Under the pieces are notes generated by a model. The model saw nothing but the letters and a program-made list of their open reading frames with translations, had not been told where the DNA came from and did no database searches. From positions 1 to 64,000 of the forward strand of contig JBGATH010000018.1 of NCBI GenBank assembly GCA_044229235.1: 64,000 nt of DNA. Reading direction: 5' to 3'. A program made the translations under genes and the position numbers. Below, piece after piece: positions 35,001 to 45,264 of this stretch (the stretch's first letter is position 1; every line of letters begins with the position of its first letter). Source of the DNA: UKL13-2 sp044229235. GTDB lineage: Bacteria; Pseudomonadota; Gammaproteobacteria; Burkholderiales; Usitatibacteraceae.

Positions 35001-38000
35001 TCCTCAAGCAGCACCCAGACGCGGCTCGTCGCTGGCAGTGGCGCGGTCGTCACGTCGCGTCGGGATTGTCCCGCGCGGGCCAGATGTATTTGGGTGCAGG
35101 CCGGCGTATTCGCACCCAGCGCGAACGACGTCGTTTCGGCGAGTGAGCCGTCAGCAATCGAGTCATGCAGCCACCCTGCAGCCTGCGCGGTGTTGGCCGA
35201 TTGCAGTTCCGGCTGCCGACCGTCCCAGGATTCGGCGGCGCGGGCGCCGCAAATTTGCACAAACTGCAGCCAGCGCGCGTTGGCAAAATCCATCCAGAGC
35301 ATGAATCCGCCGTCGCGCAGGTTATCCATGCCACAGGTGTAGGCCGCACGCGCGGTTGCCTCGTCAGAGAAGTCGTTACACACGATTGCCAATGAACATT
35401 GCCCCCTGACTCCCGCGGTGGCCGCCTGCGCTTCCTGCAGTGAGATGTGCCTGGTTGCAGGCTGGTAAGCGCTGTCGTCCTGTGCGGCATCGGGCGCTGG
35501 GCGACCTTCTGCCGTTACCAGCGACAGTTCGCAGCGATCGGCGTCCAGAAAAGACATGGCGTCGGCGGCGACAAAGCCGTTCGCCTGCGAAATCTCGATG
35601 ACCTTCAGGCGCTGTCCCTCAACCGTCTCTCGTAGCAGCGCAGATAGTGCGGATTGAGTGATGCTCACCAGCTTCCGCCGGCAAGTGGTGCTTAGTGCCT
35701 GGCGTCGCAGGCTCGAAAGAACCTGGTCGAAGTCTCCCTGGTCGGGCGTTGCGTTGCCGCGCAGCTGACGTGCCAGCCGCGAGCCCGACAGTGCGACCGC
35801 GTGCAGCGCATCAAAATAATCAGGATGTTCGGCCAGTATCGTGTTGTAAATGTCCACCGCCGGCGGAAATTCTTCGGCCACATCGTCCAGGTGGTCCGCG
35901 CATGGGGTGTCGCCATCGAGATTCGGCGCAACCTGCCCGGGGTCCACAAGGTGGCCGCCGGCGCGCAACCAGTTCAAGATGCGATCGCGTGTTGTTGGTG
36001 CGATTCCGCCGATCTCTGAAGGCATGTACTGTGCAGCAGCGTCCAGACTGTCGTGCGACGCCAAGGAGCGTGGCCGCGTGGCGTCTTGCGCAAAGCTCGC
36101 GCACAGCACATCGAGCAGTGGCTCGATTTCGTTCACGTAGCGTTGTTCCGCGACATCCGTGGCGACTTCGGCTGCGAGAGAATTGATGCCCGCTGCCAAC
36201 TGGCTGAATATGGACGATGTCGGCGCGCCATGGGTTTGCTGTTGCGCGATCGCCGCTGGCAGTGGCATCGGCACGCCGACGTAGGCCAGATGTCGGAGGT
36301 GCTCGGCTGCCGCCCGCAGCAACCGGACACGCCTGAAGCGCACACCTGCCAGAAATGCAACGCACTCACCATTGCCGTTGAAAAGCCTGAAGTCGGTATT
36401 GACCGAGTGCGGCGAATTTCCGGTTACCTGCATGACGATGTGGACAGGGGGCGCAGCGCCCGCCCGAAACTGGAGGCGCCCGATCCTCGTCGGCACATAG
36501 GCAAAATCTGGCGAAATCGTGTCGTCGAAGCCGGCAAGGTGCACCAGCAACTGGAATCCACAATCGAGCAAGGCAGGGTGCAGGCAATAGTCCGGGAGCG
36601 TTTGCGAGATTGCTTCTGCGGGGCGCAGTTTGCCGATTACCCGGTGCAAGTCCCTGTCCACCCAGCCGCCCAGCAGCGACTGAAAGGCGGGACCATAGTG
36701 CAATCCAACCTTCGCAGTGAGCTGCGCGTGCAAGGCTGCATCAAAATCCCATTCGCGTTGCGGTGGCACGGGCTGAGTTATGTCGCGCAGCAGGTCAAAG
36801 GGTGACCGCGGCAGTCTGGCCACAGCGTTCTCCTGCCAAGACTCCTCGGAGAACTGGGCGCGGCTGGCGACTGAAATCGATCCGTCTGTGGCGTCGATGC
36901 GGACCCGCAACTGCTTGGTGTGCTCCGCGTCCATCAACAATGGCGCCTGTATTTCGAGGTCTTCGACCTCCACGATGCTGGTGGGCGACAGTTGCTGCCA
37001 ATTTACGGCCGCGGCAAGCGCAAGTTCGACATATCCCGCACCAGGAAAAACGACGGCATCACCGACGACATGGTCGGCCATTACAGGCTGCACATGCGTG
37101 TCGCACAGGCTTTCCCAGGCCAGTTCTTGGCCGGCTACCGGGTATCCGAGCAGCGGATGCCGCGCTTGCCGTCCCAGCAGATTCAGCGATTCTGATGTCG
37201 AGCGGTGCCATAGCGATGCCCGCTGCCACGGGTACGTCGGCAGTCGCACCTGCTTGCCTTTGACTGGAAAAATACGGGACCAGTCCGGCTCGGCGCCGCT
37301 GATCAGGGCCTGCGCCACCACTGAGCCGATTCGCGCTGCGGATTCACTGCCTCGCAGCGACGTGGCAATTACCCTTCCCGAACGCTTGTGTTCCTTGAGG
37401 CATTCGTTGATGTAGCCGCGTAGCACCGCATGTGGGCCGATCTCGATGAACAGATGCGGGCCGCTTGCACTGATTCGATCGATGACCTCGCCAAAGCGAA
37501 CCGGATTGCGAATGTTCTGCCACCAATAGAAGGCATCGAGGAAAGATCCCGCCAGCTGGTCGCCGGTGACGGTCGAGTAATAGGTGGTCGTGCCGTTGCT
37601 GGGCTTGAGCGCGGCCAGCGCCTTGTAGATGCCTGACTCGATCGTGTCCATCGACGTGCTGTGAAACGCATAAGGCAGGTCAAGGCGCTTGAACGACTTT
37701 CCGTGTTGGGCAAGCTGGAGTTCGACTTCGTTCAGGGCGGTCGCTTCGCCGGCGATGGTGATTCCCTTCGGCGAATTGACTGCTGCAAGCGAAGTCAGTT
37801 GCGCGGCCGGCAAGTGGGCGAGCAGTTGCCCGTACTCATCCTGATTGATGGCGGCAGCCAGCATTTCGCCCATGCCCCGGGTGGTTTCCTGGAGACGGCT
37901 ACGGTGGAAAATCACACTAACCGCTTGCTCAAGGCTGAGGGCGCCCGCGGCCCATGCTGCGGCCACCTCGCCAACACTGTGTCCGGCAACAACGCTCGCG

Positions 38001-39841
38001 CGAATGCCTTGCCTGCGCAGCATTTCCGTGATTCCGGCTTGATAGGCAAACAGCGCCGGCTGCGCAATGTCGGTATGGGAGTAGCGCTCGCCGTTGAGGC
38101 CATTGAACTCGTCGATGATGGAGAAACCGCCGAGAGGCTTGAATATGGCATCAATGCGGCGCACTACGTCGTGAAAGACGGGTGAAGTTTCGAGCAACTG
38201 CCTGCCCATCGTTGCCCACTGCGCGCCATTGCCCGAATAGATGAATGCCACCTTGGTGCCGGCAGGCATCGCCTCGCCGGTTTCGACCTCGTTGTTCTCG
38301 GCTTTGCCGAGGGCAAAGCGGCCAAGCGCTTCGGCGGCCAATTTGTCGCCGTTGGTAAACACCAGCGCGCGATATTCGTGCCGGTCGCGGGTGAAGGCGG
38401 CAGCGTAGGCGGTGTCGTAATGGTTCCCGCGTTCGCCCAGAATGGCGGCGTAGTTTCGCGCCAGATCTTTCAAAGCCTCGGGCGACTTGGCGGAAATGAT
38501 CAACGGCACGGCGCGCTCCTCGCGATGCCTGTGTGGCTTGGCATCGAGCACCGTCACTTCGACCGGCACGCTTTCCAGTGCCGCGTGGGCATTCGCGCCG
38601 CCAAAGCCAAAGGAATTCACGCCAATGACGACCCTTCCCGCCTTTCGCAGTGAAACCGGCATTGCGACCGGCTGCAGGTTCCATTGATCAAATGGAATAT
38701 TCGGGTTCGGCGTGCTGAAGTGAATGGTTGCGGGCAGGGCGCGCTGCTGCAGGCAATGAACTGCCTTGACGAGACCGGCGACGCCGGAGGCGGCCTCAAG
38801 GTGTCCCATGTTGCTCTTGACTGAGCCGATAGGCAGGGGTCGATCGAGTGGGCGTCGTTTGCCGATCGCCTCACCCAATGCGTGCGTCTCGATCGGATCG
38901 CCGACTGCCGTGCCGGTTCCGTGTGCTTCGATATAGTCAATTTCGTTCGGTTCGATGCCGGCGCGTGCGTAAACATCCTGCAAGAGCGCGGCCTGGGCCT
39001 CACTGCTCGGCACGGTGAGCCCGGATTTGCGGCCGTCGCTGTTGATGCCGGTGGCCACAACCAATGCCAGGACTCGATTTCCGTCGGAAATTGCCTGCTC
39101 GTAATCCTTGAGGACAAAGATGCCGCCCCCTTCAGACCGGACATAGCCATCGCCCGATGCGTCGAACGCCCGGCATTGCCCCTGCCGCGAAAGCATCGAG
39201 GCCTTGGAGAACGCGATGAAGCCATAGGGATGCAGGTGCAGGCTGACTCCGCCTGCAAGCGCTACGCCGCATTCGCCATTCCGTATCGACTGGCAGGCCT
39301 GGTGGAACGCCACCATTGACGACGAGCACGCGGTATCAATCGCCATGCTCGGTCCGTGCAAGTCAAAAACATACGAAATCCGATTGGCGGCAATGCTGGT
39401 GGTGTTGCCCGTGGCAACGGTGGAATCTATGGCGCCGAGGTCGTCAGCGAACCGGTAGGCGTAGTCCGCGCTGGAAATACCAACGTAAACCCCGCAATTG
39501 CTGCCCTTGACGGACGACGGCGGTATTCCGCCATTTTCAAATGCCTCCCAAGTCAGCTCGAGCAAGAGCCGCTGTTGTGGGTCCATTTGTTGGGCTTCAC
39601 GCGGCGATATTCCGAAAAATGCAGCATCGAAACCGGATATGTCGCCCAAAGTACCGGCGGCGAAGGTGTAGCTGGTTCCCGGATGGCTTTTCCGAGGATG
39701 GCGAAATGTCTCCAGTGCCCAGCGAGAAGGATCGACGGCGGTCACCATGTCCTTGCCGCTCATCAGATCCGACCAATAATCCTCGGTGGTGGTACCTGGA
39801 AAGCGAAACGACATTCCGACAATGGCGATTTTGCGAGTCAT
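32084..39841 (-). CDS. Highly reducing type I polyketide synthase (KS-AT-DH-psiMT-psiKR-ER-KR-ACP)
   Basis: The 2585-residue protein has: KS 1-425 (Cys172 in DTACSSS, His307, His347); AT 530-830 (Ser622 in GHSVGE, His727 in YAFH); DH 890-1180 (His924, Asp1093); a stretch at 1230-1580 like a methyltransferase but with VIEISQANG instead of the SAM glycine motif; a structural KR half at 1600-1810; ER 1840-2160 (GAAGGVGVAA at 1981-1990); KR 2180-2410 (GGLGGFG, Ser2313, Tyr2327); and ACP 2455-2533 (Ser2491 in GLDSL). No thioesterase is present. Such a set builds a saturated or partly reduced chain like a fatty acid. The resemblance is to WcbR/RkpA of capsule clusters. Confidence 0.95.
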   Translation of the reverse strand: MTRKIAIVGMSFRFPGTTTEDYWSDLMSGKDMVTAVDPSRWALETFRHPRKSHPGTSYTFAAGTLGDISGFDAAFFGISPREAQQMDPQQRLLLELTWEAFENGGIPPSSVKGSNCGVYVGISSADYAYRFADDLGAIDSTVATGNTTSIAANRISYVFDLHGPSMAIDTACSSSMVAFHQACQSIRNGECGVALAGGVSLHLHPYGFIAFSKASMLSRQGQCRAFDASGDGYVRSEGGGIFVLKDYEQAISDGNRVLALVVATGINSDGRKSGLTVPSSEAQAALLQDVYARAGIEPNEIDYIEAHGTGTAVGDPIETHALGEAIGKRRPLDRPLPIGSVKSNMGHLEAASGVAGLVKAVHCLQQRALPATIHFSTPNPNIPFDQWNLQPVAMPVSLRKAGRVVIGVNSFGFGGANAHAALESVPVEVTVLDAKPHRHREERAVPLIISAKSPEALKDLARNYAAILGERGNHYDTAYAAAFTRDRHEYRALVFTNGDKLAAEALGRFALGKAENNEVETGEAMPAGTKVAFIYSGNGAQWATMGRQLLETSPVFHDVVRRIDAIFKPLGGFSIIDEFNGLNGERYSHTDIAQPALFAYQAGITEMLRRQGIRASVVAGHSVGEVAAAWAAGALSLEQAVSVIFHRSRLQETTRGMGEMLAAAINQDEYGQLLAHLPAAQLTSLAAVNSPKGITIAGEATALNEVELQLAQHGKSFKRLDLPYAFHSTSMDTIESGIYKALAALKPSNGTTTYYSTVTGDQLAGSFLDAFYWWQNIRNPVRFGEVIDRISASGPHLFIEIGPHAVLRGYINECLKEHKRSGRVIATSLRGSESAARIGSVVAQALISGAEPDWSRIFPVKGKQVRLPTYPWQRASLWHRSTSESLNLLGRQARHPLLGYPVAGQELAWESLCDTHVQPVMADHVVGDAVVFPGAGYVELALAAAVNWQQLSPTSIVEVEDLEIQAPLLMDAEHTKQLRVRIDATDGSISVASRAQFSEESWQENAVARLPRSPFDLLRDITQPVPPQREWDFDAALHAQLTAKVGLHYGPAFQSLLGGWVDRDLHRVIGKLRPAEAISQTLPDYCLHPALLDCGFQLLVHLAGFDDTISPDFAYVPTRIGRLQFRAGAAPPVHIVMQVTGNSPHSVNTDFRLFNGNGECVAFLAGVRFRRVRLLRAAAEHLRHLAYVGVPMPLPAAIAQQQTHGAPTSSIFSQLAAGINSLAAEVATDVAEQRYVNEIEPLLDVLCASFAQDATRPRSLASHDSLDAAAQYMPSEIGGIAPTTRDRILNWLRAGGHLVDPGQVAPNLDGDTPCADHLDDVAEEFPPAVDIYNTILAEHPDYFDALHAVALSGSRLARQLRGNATPDQGDFDQVLSSLRRQALSTTCRRKLVSITQSALSALLRETVEGQRLKVIEISQANGFVAADAMSFLDADRCELSLVTAEGRPAPDAAQDDSAYQPATRHISLQEAQAATAGVRGQCSLAIVCNDFSDEATARAAYTCGMDNLRDGGFMLWMDFANARWLQFVQICGARAAESWDGRQPELQSANTAQAAGWLHDSIADGSLAETTSFALGANTPACTQIHLARAGQSRRDVTTAPLPATSRVWVLLEDGAIQPTPVSHAVAKQLGALGHSVRQCNSLAAGIDAFHALLAAKEATQEFGGFVLLPVRPLDDSEAAPAHRYADASLAGIVNRCSGLCEMLRRLEQPVGSVPCWVVTTGATIPLLPKREGRAPTLAGALGGALHGFTRALMNEPGAVKWRLLDLESLEDGEAAAAAIAGDLLAADIETEVFYTRAGARFIPRLRYVDTPAGSTDAIAHARRAAEEPQHLSRLGFQFPGQLRNLRWESHVRRAPAGDEIEIRVQATGLNFRDIMYSLGLLSDEAVEGGFAGATLGLECAGIVERVGPGVSEFAEGDRVLAFGPASFADYMITKCIAVAHMPRDVSYEAAATIPSAFFTAYYALHHVARLAPGERILIHGAAGGVGVAAIQLAHYLGAEVFATAGSEDKRDFVRLLGSSHVFDSRTLSFADEILMATGGEGIDVVLNSLAGEAINRNLRVLRPFGRFLELGKRDFYENAKIGLRPFRNNISFYGIDADQLMRRQPALTKKLFQEMIALFTSGALHPLPYRAFEAGNIVDAFRHMQQARHIGKIVVTGYERLASAPAQSRPPLRFPADMTWLVTGGLGGFGLRSAQWLAGKGVRNLVLIGRRGPSTSEAVHAIAQLESAGVRVKAQACDVSDALALSRLLEEVQVEMPPLRGILHAAAVISDALGRNISTSQISDTFAPKVAGALNLHHLTQNLPIEYFILYSSATTLFGNPGQASYVAANAAIEGLAAVRRAAGQPATCIAWGPIDDVGFLARNAGLKSQLVSRMGSAGIHSDVALTVLDQILRDDRANVGVMTLDWRAMSRFLPSAGEPKFTDIGVHFIDGGDDASSAEDIERMLAEMSDAELSHAFIGILRTEIGEILRLAPDKIDPTRSIYDMGLDSLMGVELMVAVESRFGIRLPVMALSETPTVAKLADKVIAQLRDARSAESPIADGFAQQVQQAVLQHAPDVAREAVEQFVADAGRTGPAQPGRMIH

Positions 39842-39974
39842 CGATGGCTATGCGGTCTGTTAGGGTTCGGCGCCGGTATGGGTGAGCAAACAGGCGCAGC
39901 AAGTTCGGCAGTGCGGCTGATGGTGAAGCGGGACCGAATTACACTTCCGGCAATGCAGCCGCCCGGAAAATCCG

Positions 39975-40004
39975 ATCAAAAGGCAATTTGGTAACCATTG
40001 TCAA
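39975..40004 (-). promoter_or_regulatory. Putative sigma-70 promoter of the PKS operon
   Basis: On the minus strand TTGACA (40004-39999) is followed after 18 bp by TTTGAT (39980-39975). The -35 is perfect and the -10 matches at four of six positions. The start of transcription would lie about 125 bp before the PKS ATG. Confidence 0.5.
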
Positions 40005-40068
40005 GGATTTGCTAACACTGAACAAGGTCAAATCTCACACACGCTTACACGCACTTACATATTTTCGA

Positions 40069-40088
40069 GGCGGCAATGCGTTGCCGCC
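40069..40088. other. GC-rich perfect hairpin
   Basis: GGCGGCAA, TGCG loop, TTGCCGCC: an 8-bp perfect stem upstream of the PKS promoter. There is no T-run on either side, so a termination role is doubtful. Confidence 0.45.
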
Positions 40089-40500
40089 GGCACTTCCTGA
40101 ATGCGCCCGCAATTGCAGGCGCAAGAAAACCGCAGGGGATCGCAGCATGCCGCGTTGCGCGAATCCTTTCTTGCGCATCGTGAGGTAGCCATACCGGCCA
40201 AGCATGCCAGTGTGGCATCGTCTGGCCCGGCGGCGACAACGCTTGCGCCAGAAGCGAACCTGCAATGCGTGCGCCTCGGTGCTCAAAGCTTCCGGATGCG
40301 GCAGCGCATACCCTGGTCGGCCACGAAAATGTTCTGGTCCGGGGTGCCCGGAGTGGCAAAGCAGTCGAAGCCTCACGGAAATAGCGCTCTTGAATGCGGC
40401 CGGTACGGGTCCAAAAGCCGGCTGCTGGCATAGGCCGCGGCCAAACTTCCGCGCAGGCAGATTCGGCAAGCGACCCAAGTCCTTGAGCAGACTCGAGAGA

Positions 40501-40577
40501 TGGTAGGCCGTGTTGGACTTGAACCAACGACCAAAGGATTATGAGTCCTCTGCTCTGACCAACTGAGCTAACGGCCC
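40501..40577 (-). tRNA. tRNA with CAT anticodon, probably tRNA-Ile2 (lysidine type)
   Basis: The 77-nt minus-strand cloverleaf has acceptor GGGCCGT/ACGGCCT, D-arm GCTC...GAGC, anticodon loop CTCATAA on a GAGGA/TCCTT stem, variable TGGTC, and T-arm GTTGGTTCAAGTCCAAC. The 3' CCA is encoded. A CAT anticodon means Met, initiator or Ile2. The variable loop and T-arm resemble E. coli Ile2 rather than elongator Met, so Ile2 (needing TilS) is my call and Met the alternative. Confidence 0.93.
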
Positions 40578-40614
40578 CATGGGGATTACTCTGAGAGTAC
40601 TGCGGAATCATTGG

Positions 40615-40620
40615 ATTATA
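40615..40620 (-). promoter_or_regulatory. Putative -10 of the tRNA promoter
   Basis: A perfect TATAAT on the minus strand lies 37 bp before the tRNA 5' end, followed by a short AT-poor stretch. No good -35 is visible at 16-18 bp. The rpoD terminator lies further upstream, so the tRNA likely has its own promoter. Confidence 0.45.
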
Positions 40621-40703
40621 ACGGCCGAATGAAACGTAGCCGCCACAGGGTCACGTGGTGCGTCCTCTCCACGCCATACCCCCCTCTTGCTCACTCAACA
40701 ATG

Positions 40704-40732
40704 AAAAAGGGGGACGCCCTGTGTCCCCCTTT
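40704..40732 (-). terminator. Intrinsic terminator after rpoD
   Basis: On the minus strand AAAGGGGGAC, a 7-base loop and GTCCCCCTTT form a 10-bp stem ending in a run of five T. It lies 36 bp after the rpoD stop codon and closes the macromolecular synthesis operon. Confidence 0.9.
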
Positions 40733-40768
40733 CGCATGACCGACGAGTGCTGCCAGTGAAAGCGGCGT

Positions 40769-42691
<1,923 letters not shown>

Positions 42692-42891
42692 ATCGATGAG
42701 TCCGTCGCTAAAATGGTCAGTTACCCGATTGCGTAACTGGGAATGATTGGCGGCGTACCGGGCGGTACGCGGAACCGGCTATTTTAGCCGAAGTGGCAAA
42801 AATCCGGAAGTCCATCAATCACTTGGGGGGTTTCGGTCGACAATTCAAGCGCTTGGCGCACAAACCAGGTGCCGGTGTGTCTCGCCGCCCT

Positions 42892-44688
42892 CTATCCAAG
42901 CCCCATGTCACGTGCACGGCGCATCATTTCGTCACGGCTTGCGGTCGCAGCCGCTTCCGCTCGGAGGCGCAACAGCGCTTCGTCAAATTCAGCATCCACG
43001 TTGAATTCGGGGCGCTCCGCATCAAAATCCCTGAGAAGTGGATGTGAAGCTGCCCGATCGACTTCGGCAGCATCGGCAGAATCGCGAAAATGTTCGATGA
43101 CCTGCGCCGGCGTCACTTCAAAGTCGTGATCCCGGATAAATGCGGCAACCCGTGCCGCCGTGCCTGTAGCAGACAGGTCATCGGCGTCGGCCTCGACGTC
43201 GAATCGCCCGGCCAATGCGGGCTTGAGCAGCATCCGCGCTATCAGCTGTGCGCAAAGTCCGGCGGGTGCGCTCTTGTAGCGCGGCGCCGGCTCACCCCAA
43301 TCCTTGCGGGGAAACCGGTTGCTTCCGCCGCCAGCCTGAGGCGCGGACCCCCGGCGCTGCGCTGCTTCGCCCGACGGGCGGGCATCGCCGGAATTTCCTG
43401 ACGGAATGGCGGTAACCGGCATCAAGCGCTGGATTTCTACTACGCCCAAACCGACCAGATCAGCCAGCTTTCGCTGCAACATGATCGCCATCGCCGGCGC
43501 CGTGATTTGTGAAAGCAACGGCTTGGCGATCATCAGCAGGCGCGAGCGTCCTTCCTCGCTTGATAGATCAACTTTCGAACACGGCTCATCGAACAGGAAG
43601 GCCGAGAGCGGTTTGGCCGTCTTGAGCGCGGTCAGGAATGCCTCTTTCCCAAGGCGGCGCACGAAGGTATCGGGGTCGTCTTCCTCGGGCAGGAACAGGA
43701 ATCGAATGTCCTTGCCATCCATCACCACGGGCAGCGACTGTTCCAGGGCGCGCCAGGCCGCCTTGCGGCCCGCCTTGTCACCGTCAAAGCAGAAGACCAG
43801 GTTGTCGGCCATTCGCAGCAGTTTCTGCACGTGTGTCGGGGTGGTGGCCGTGCCCAGCGTAGCCACAGCGTTTTCGACGCCGTTCTGCGCGAGCGCGACA
43901 ACATCCATGTATCCCTCGACAACGATCGCGGTTTGCAGGTCGCGGATCGCCCTGCGCGCCTGAAACAGCCCGTACAACTCGCGGCCCTTCTCAAACAGTG
44001 GCGTTTCGGGGGAATTGAGGTACTTCGGCTCGCCGGCGCCGAGGACACGCCCGCCGAAACCGATGACATTGCCCCGGGCATCGTGAATCGGAAACATGAT
44101 CCGGTCGCGAAACCGGTCATAGCGCTTGCCTTCATCATTGTCTATGACGAGGCCACATTCACCCAGCGCACTGGCGGTGTAGTCGTCGACCGCCTCCTTG
44201 AGGCCTTGCCAATCATCTGGCGCGTAGCCGAGCGCGAATTTTGAGGCGATCTCGCCGGTCAGGCCACGTCCTTTGAGGTAATCGATGGCCGTCTGGCTTT
44301 GCTTGAGGCGTCGGCGGTAGAAATTCATGGCTGCGGTCATGATTTCGCCCAGACTGGCGGCCTGCTGCGCCCGCTCAACCGATTCCTCGCGATTCGCCTC
44401 GACAGGCATCGTCATGCCTACGCCGTCGGCGAGTTCGCGCACGGCGTCGCGAAAACCCATCCCCGAATACTCCATGAGGAAGGAGATTGCGCTGCCGTGC
44501 ACGCCGCAGCCGAAGCAGTGGTAGAACTGCTTGGTGGGCGAAACCGAAAAACTCGGCGTCTTCTCGTTGTGGAAGGGACAGCACGCCGAATAATTCTGAC
44601 CAGCTTTCTTCAGCTTGACGTGCTTGTCGATTACATCAACGATATCGACGCGGCCCAACAACTGCTGAATGAAGTCCGGCGGGATCAT
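42892..44688 (-). CDS. dnaG: DNA primase
   Basis: The 598-residue protein has the N-terminal zinc-binding domain (CCPFHNEKTPSFSV...HCFGCG), the catalytic core with a TOPRIM motif (IVVEGYMDVVAL; FCFDGDKAG), and a C-terminal helicase-binding region after a low-complexity linker near residues 425-460. It makes RNA primers at the replication fork. It lies between yqeY (58 bp before) and rpoD (200 bp after). The intergenic stretch before rpoD contains the hairpin CGTACC-GGGC-GGTACG. Confidence 0.98.
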   Translation of the reverse strand: MIPPDFIQQLLGRVDIVDVIDKHVKLKKAGQNYSACCPFHNEKTPSFSVSPTKQFYHCFGCGVHGSAISFLMEYSGMGFRDAVRELADGVGMTMPVEANREESVERAQQAASLGEIMTAAMNFYRRRLKQSQTAIDYLKGRGLTGEIASKFALGYAPDDWQGLKEAVDDYTASALGECGLVIDNDEGKRYDRFRDRIMFPIHDARGNVIGFGGRVLGAGEPKYLNSPETPLFEKGRELYGLFQARRAIRDLQTAIVVEGYMDVVALAQNGVENAVATLGTATTPTHVQKLLRMADNLVFCFDGDKAGRKAAWRALEQSLPVVMDGKDIRFLFLPEEDDPDTFVRRLGKEAFLTALKTAKPLSAFLFDEPCSKVDLSSEEGRSRLLMIAKPLLSQITAPAMAIMLQRKLADLVGLGVVEIQRLMPVTAIPSGNSGDARPSGEAAQRRGSAPQAGGGSNRFPRKDWGEPAPRYKSAPAGLCAQLIARMLLKPALAGRFDVEADADDLSATGTAARVAAFIRDHDFEVTPAQVIEHFRDSADAAEVDRAASHPLLRDFDAERPEFNVDAEFDEALLRLRAEAAATASRDEMMRRARDMGLG

Positions 44689-44746
44689 GGCTTGCGGATT
44701 ATACGGCGCTGAAAAAAATGCAGTCTCGTTGCGTGGATGAATTGGT

Positions 44747-45190
44747 TCAGCCGAGTCGTGACTTGATGGTTGCCGACAGTTTGCCCATGTCTGCGCGGCC
44801 TGCGACCTTCGGCCGGAGCGCGCTCATTACTTTCCCCATGTCCTTTGCCGACAGTGCGCCCGTTTCGGCAATGACGGCATCGATGATTGCGGTCAGTTCG
44901 GTCTCGGTGAGTTGCGCAGGCATGTAGGCGGAAAGGATCGCCACTTCATATTCTTCCCTGGCAACCAGATCAGGGCGATTCCCCGCCTTGTATTGCTCGA
45001 TCGAGTCTTTGCGCTGTTTCAGCATTTTGTCGATGATCGCCAGAATCATGTCGTCGCTGAGTTCAACACGCTCGTCCACTTCCTTTTGTTTGAGCGCTGC
45101 CTGCAGCAGGCGTATGGCCCCCAGCTTTTCTGTTTCGCGCGCTTTCATCGCCGCCTTCATGTCGTCGTTGATACTCTGGCGCAGTGTCAT
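44747..45190 (-). CDS. yqeY: GatB/YqeY domain protein
   Basis: The 147-residue helical protein starts MTLRQSINDDMKAAMKARE and has EQYKAGNRPDLVAREEYE and YMPAQLTETE, standard for YqeY. The domain is shared with the C-terminal tail of GatB, where it binds tRNA; the stand-alone role is unclear. The start at 45190 lies inside the macromolecular synthesis operon. A terminator-like hairpin sits between it and rpsU. Confidence 0.94.
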   Translation of the reverse strand: MTLRQSINDDMKAAMKARETEKLGAIRLLQAALKQKEVDERVELSDDMILAIIDKMLKQRKDSIEQYKAGNRPDLVAREEYEVAILSAYMPAQLTETELTAIIDAVIAETGALSAKDMGKVMSALRPKVAGRADMGKLSATIKSRLG

Positions 45191-45204
45191 TTGTCTGTTC
45201 TCCA

Positions 45205-45241
45205 AAAAGAAAAAAGGCAGGAGACGGTTGCCTCCTGCCTT
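45205..45241 (-). terminator. Terminator/attenuator between rpsU and yqeY
   Basis: On the minus strand AAGGCAGGAG, an 8-base loop and CTCCTGCCTT form a 10-bp stem followed by T-rich sequence. It lies 24 bp after the rpsU stop codon. The E. coli operon has a partial terminator in the corresponding place, which lets rpsU be made in excess over dnaG and rpoD. Confidence 0.88.
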
Positions 45242-45264
45242 GAAAATTCGATTCTTGTGGTCTG

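Larger units (their letters stand above)
39842..40500. other. 659-bp stretch without an intact gene, between PKS and tRNA
   Basis: The left part carries the PKS promoter. From about 40090 to 40480 the minus strand contains coding-like stretches in different frames (for example FVADQGMRCRIRKL ending at 40283, and HALQVRFWRKRC just after), separated by stops. None makes a full gene. This could be a decayed gene or a conserved non-coding element whose chance frames look protein-like. Confidence 0.6.

Noticed and set aside
40286..40372. Short minus-strand frame ending RIRKL, read as the end of a real protein
   Set aside because: Only 29 codons between two stops, with no start. It may be a relic, but it cannot be called a gene.
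28490..40577. The PKS operon as a classical tRNA-integrated genomic island
   Set aside because: I found no integrase and no copy of the tRNA 3' end at the other boundary, so the idea is not supported beyond the position.
40035..40611. Two overlapping minus-strand frames (147 and 188 codons) next to the tRNA
   Set aside because: One would cover the tRNA itself. Neither has a credible start with ribosome site or a known fold. They are described only as a coding-like strip.
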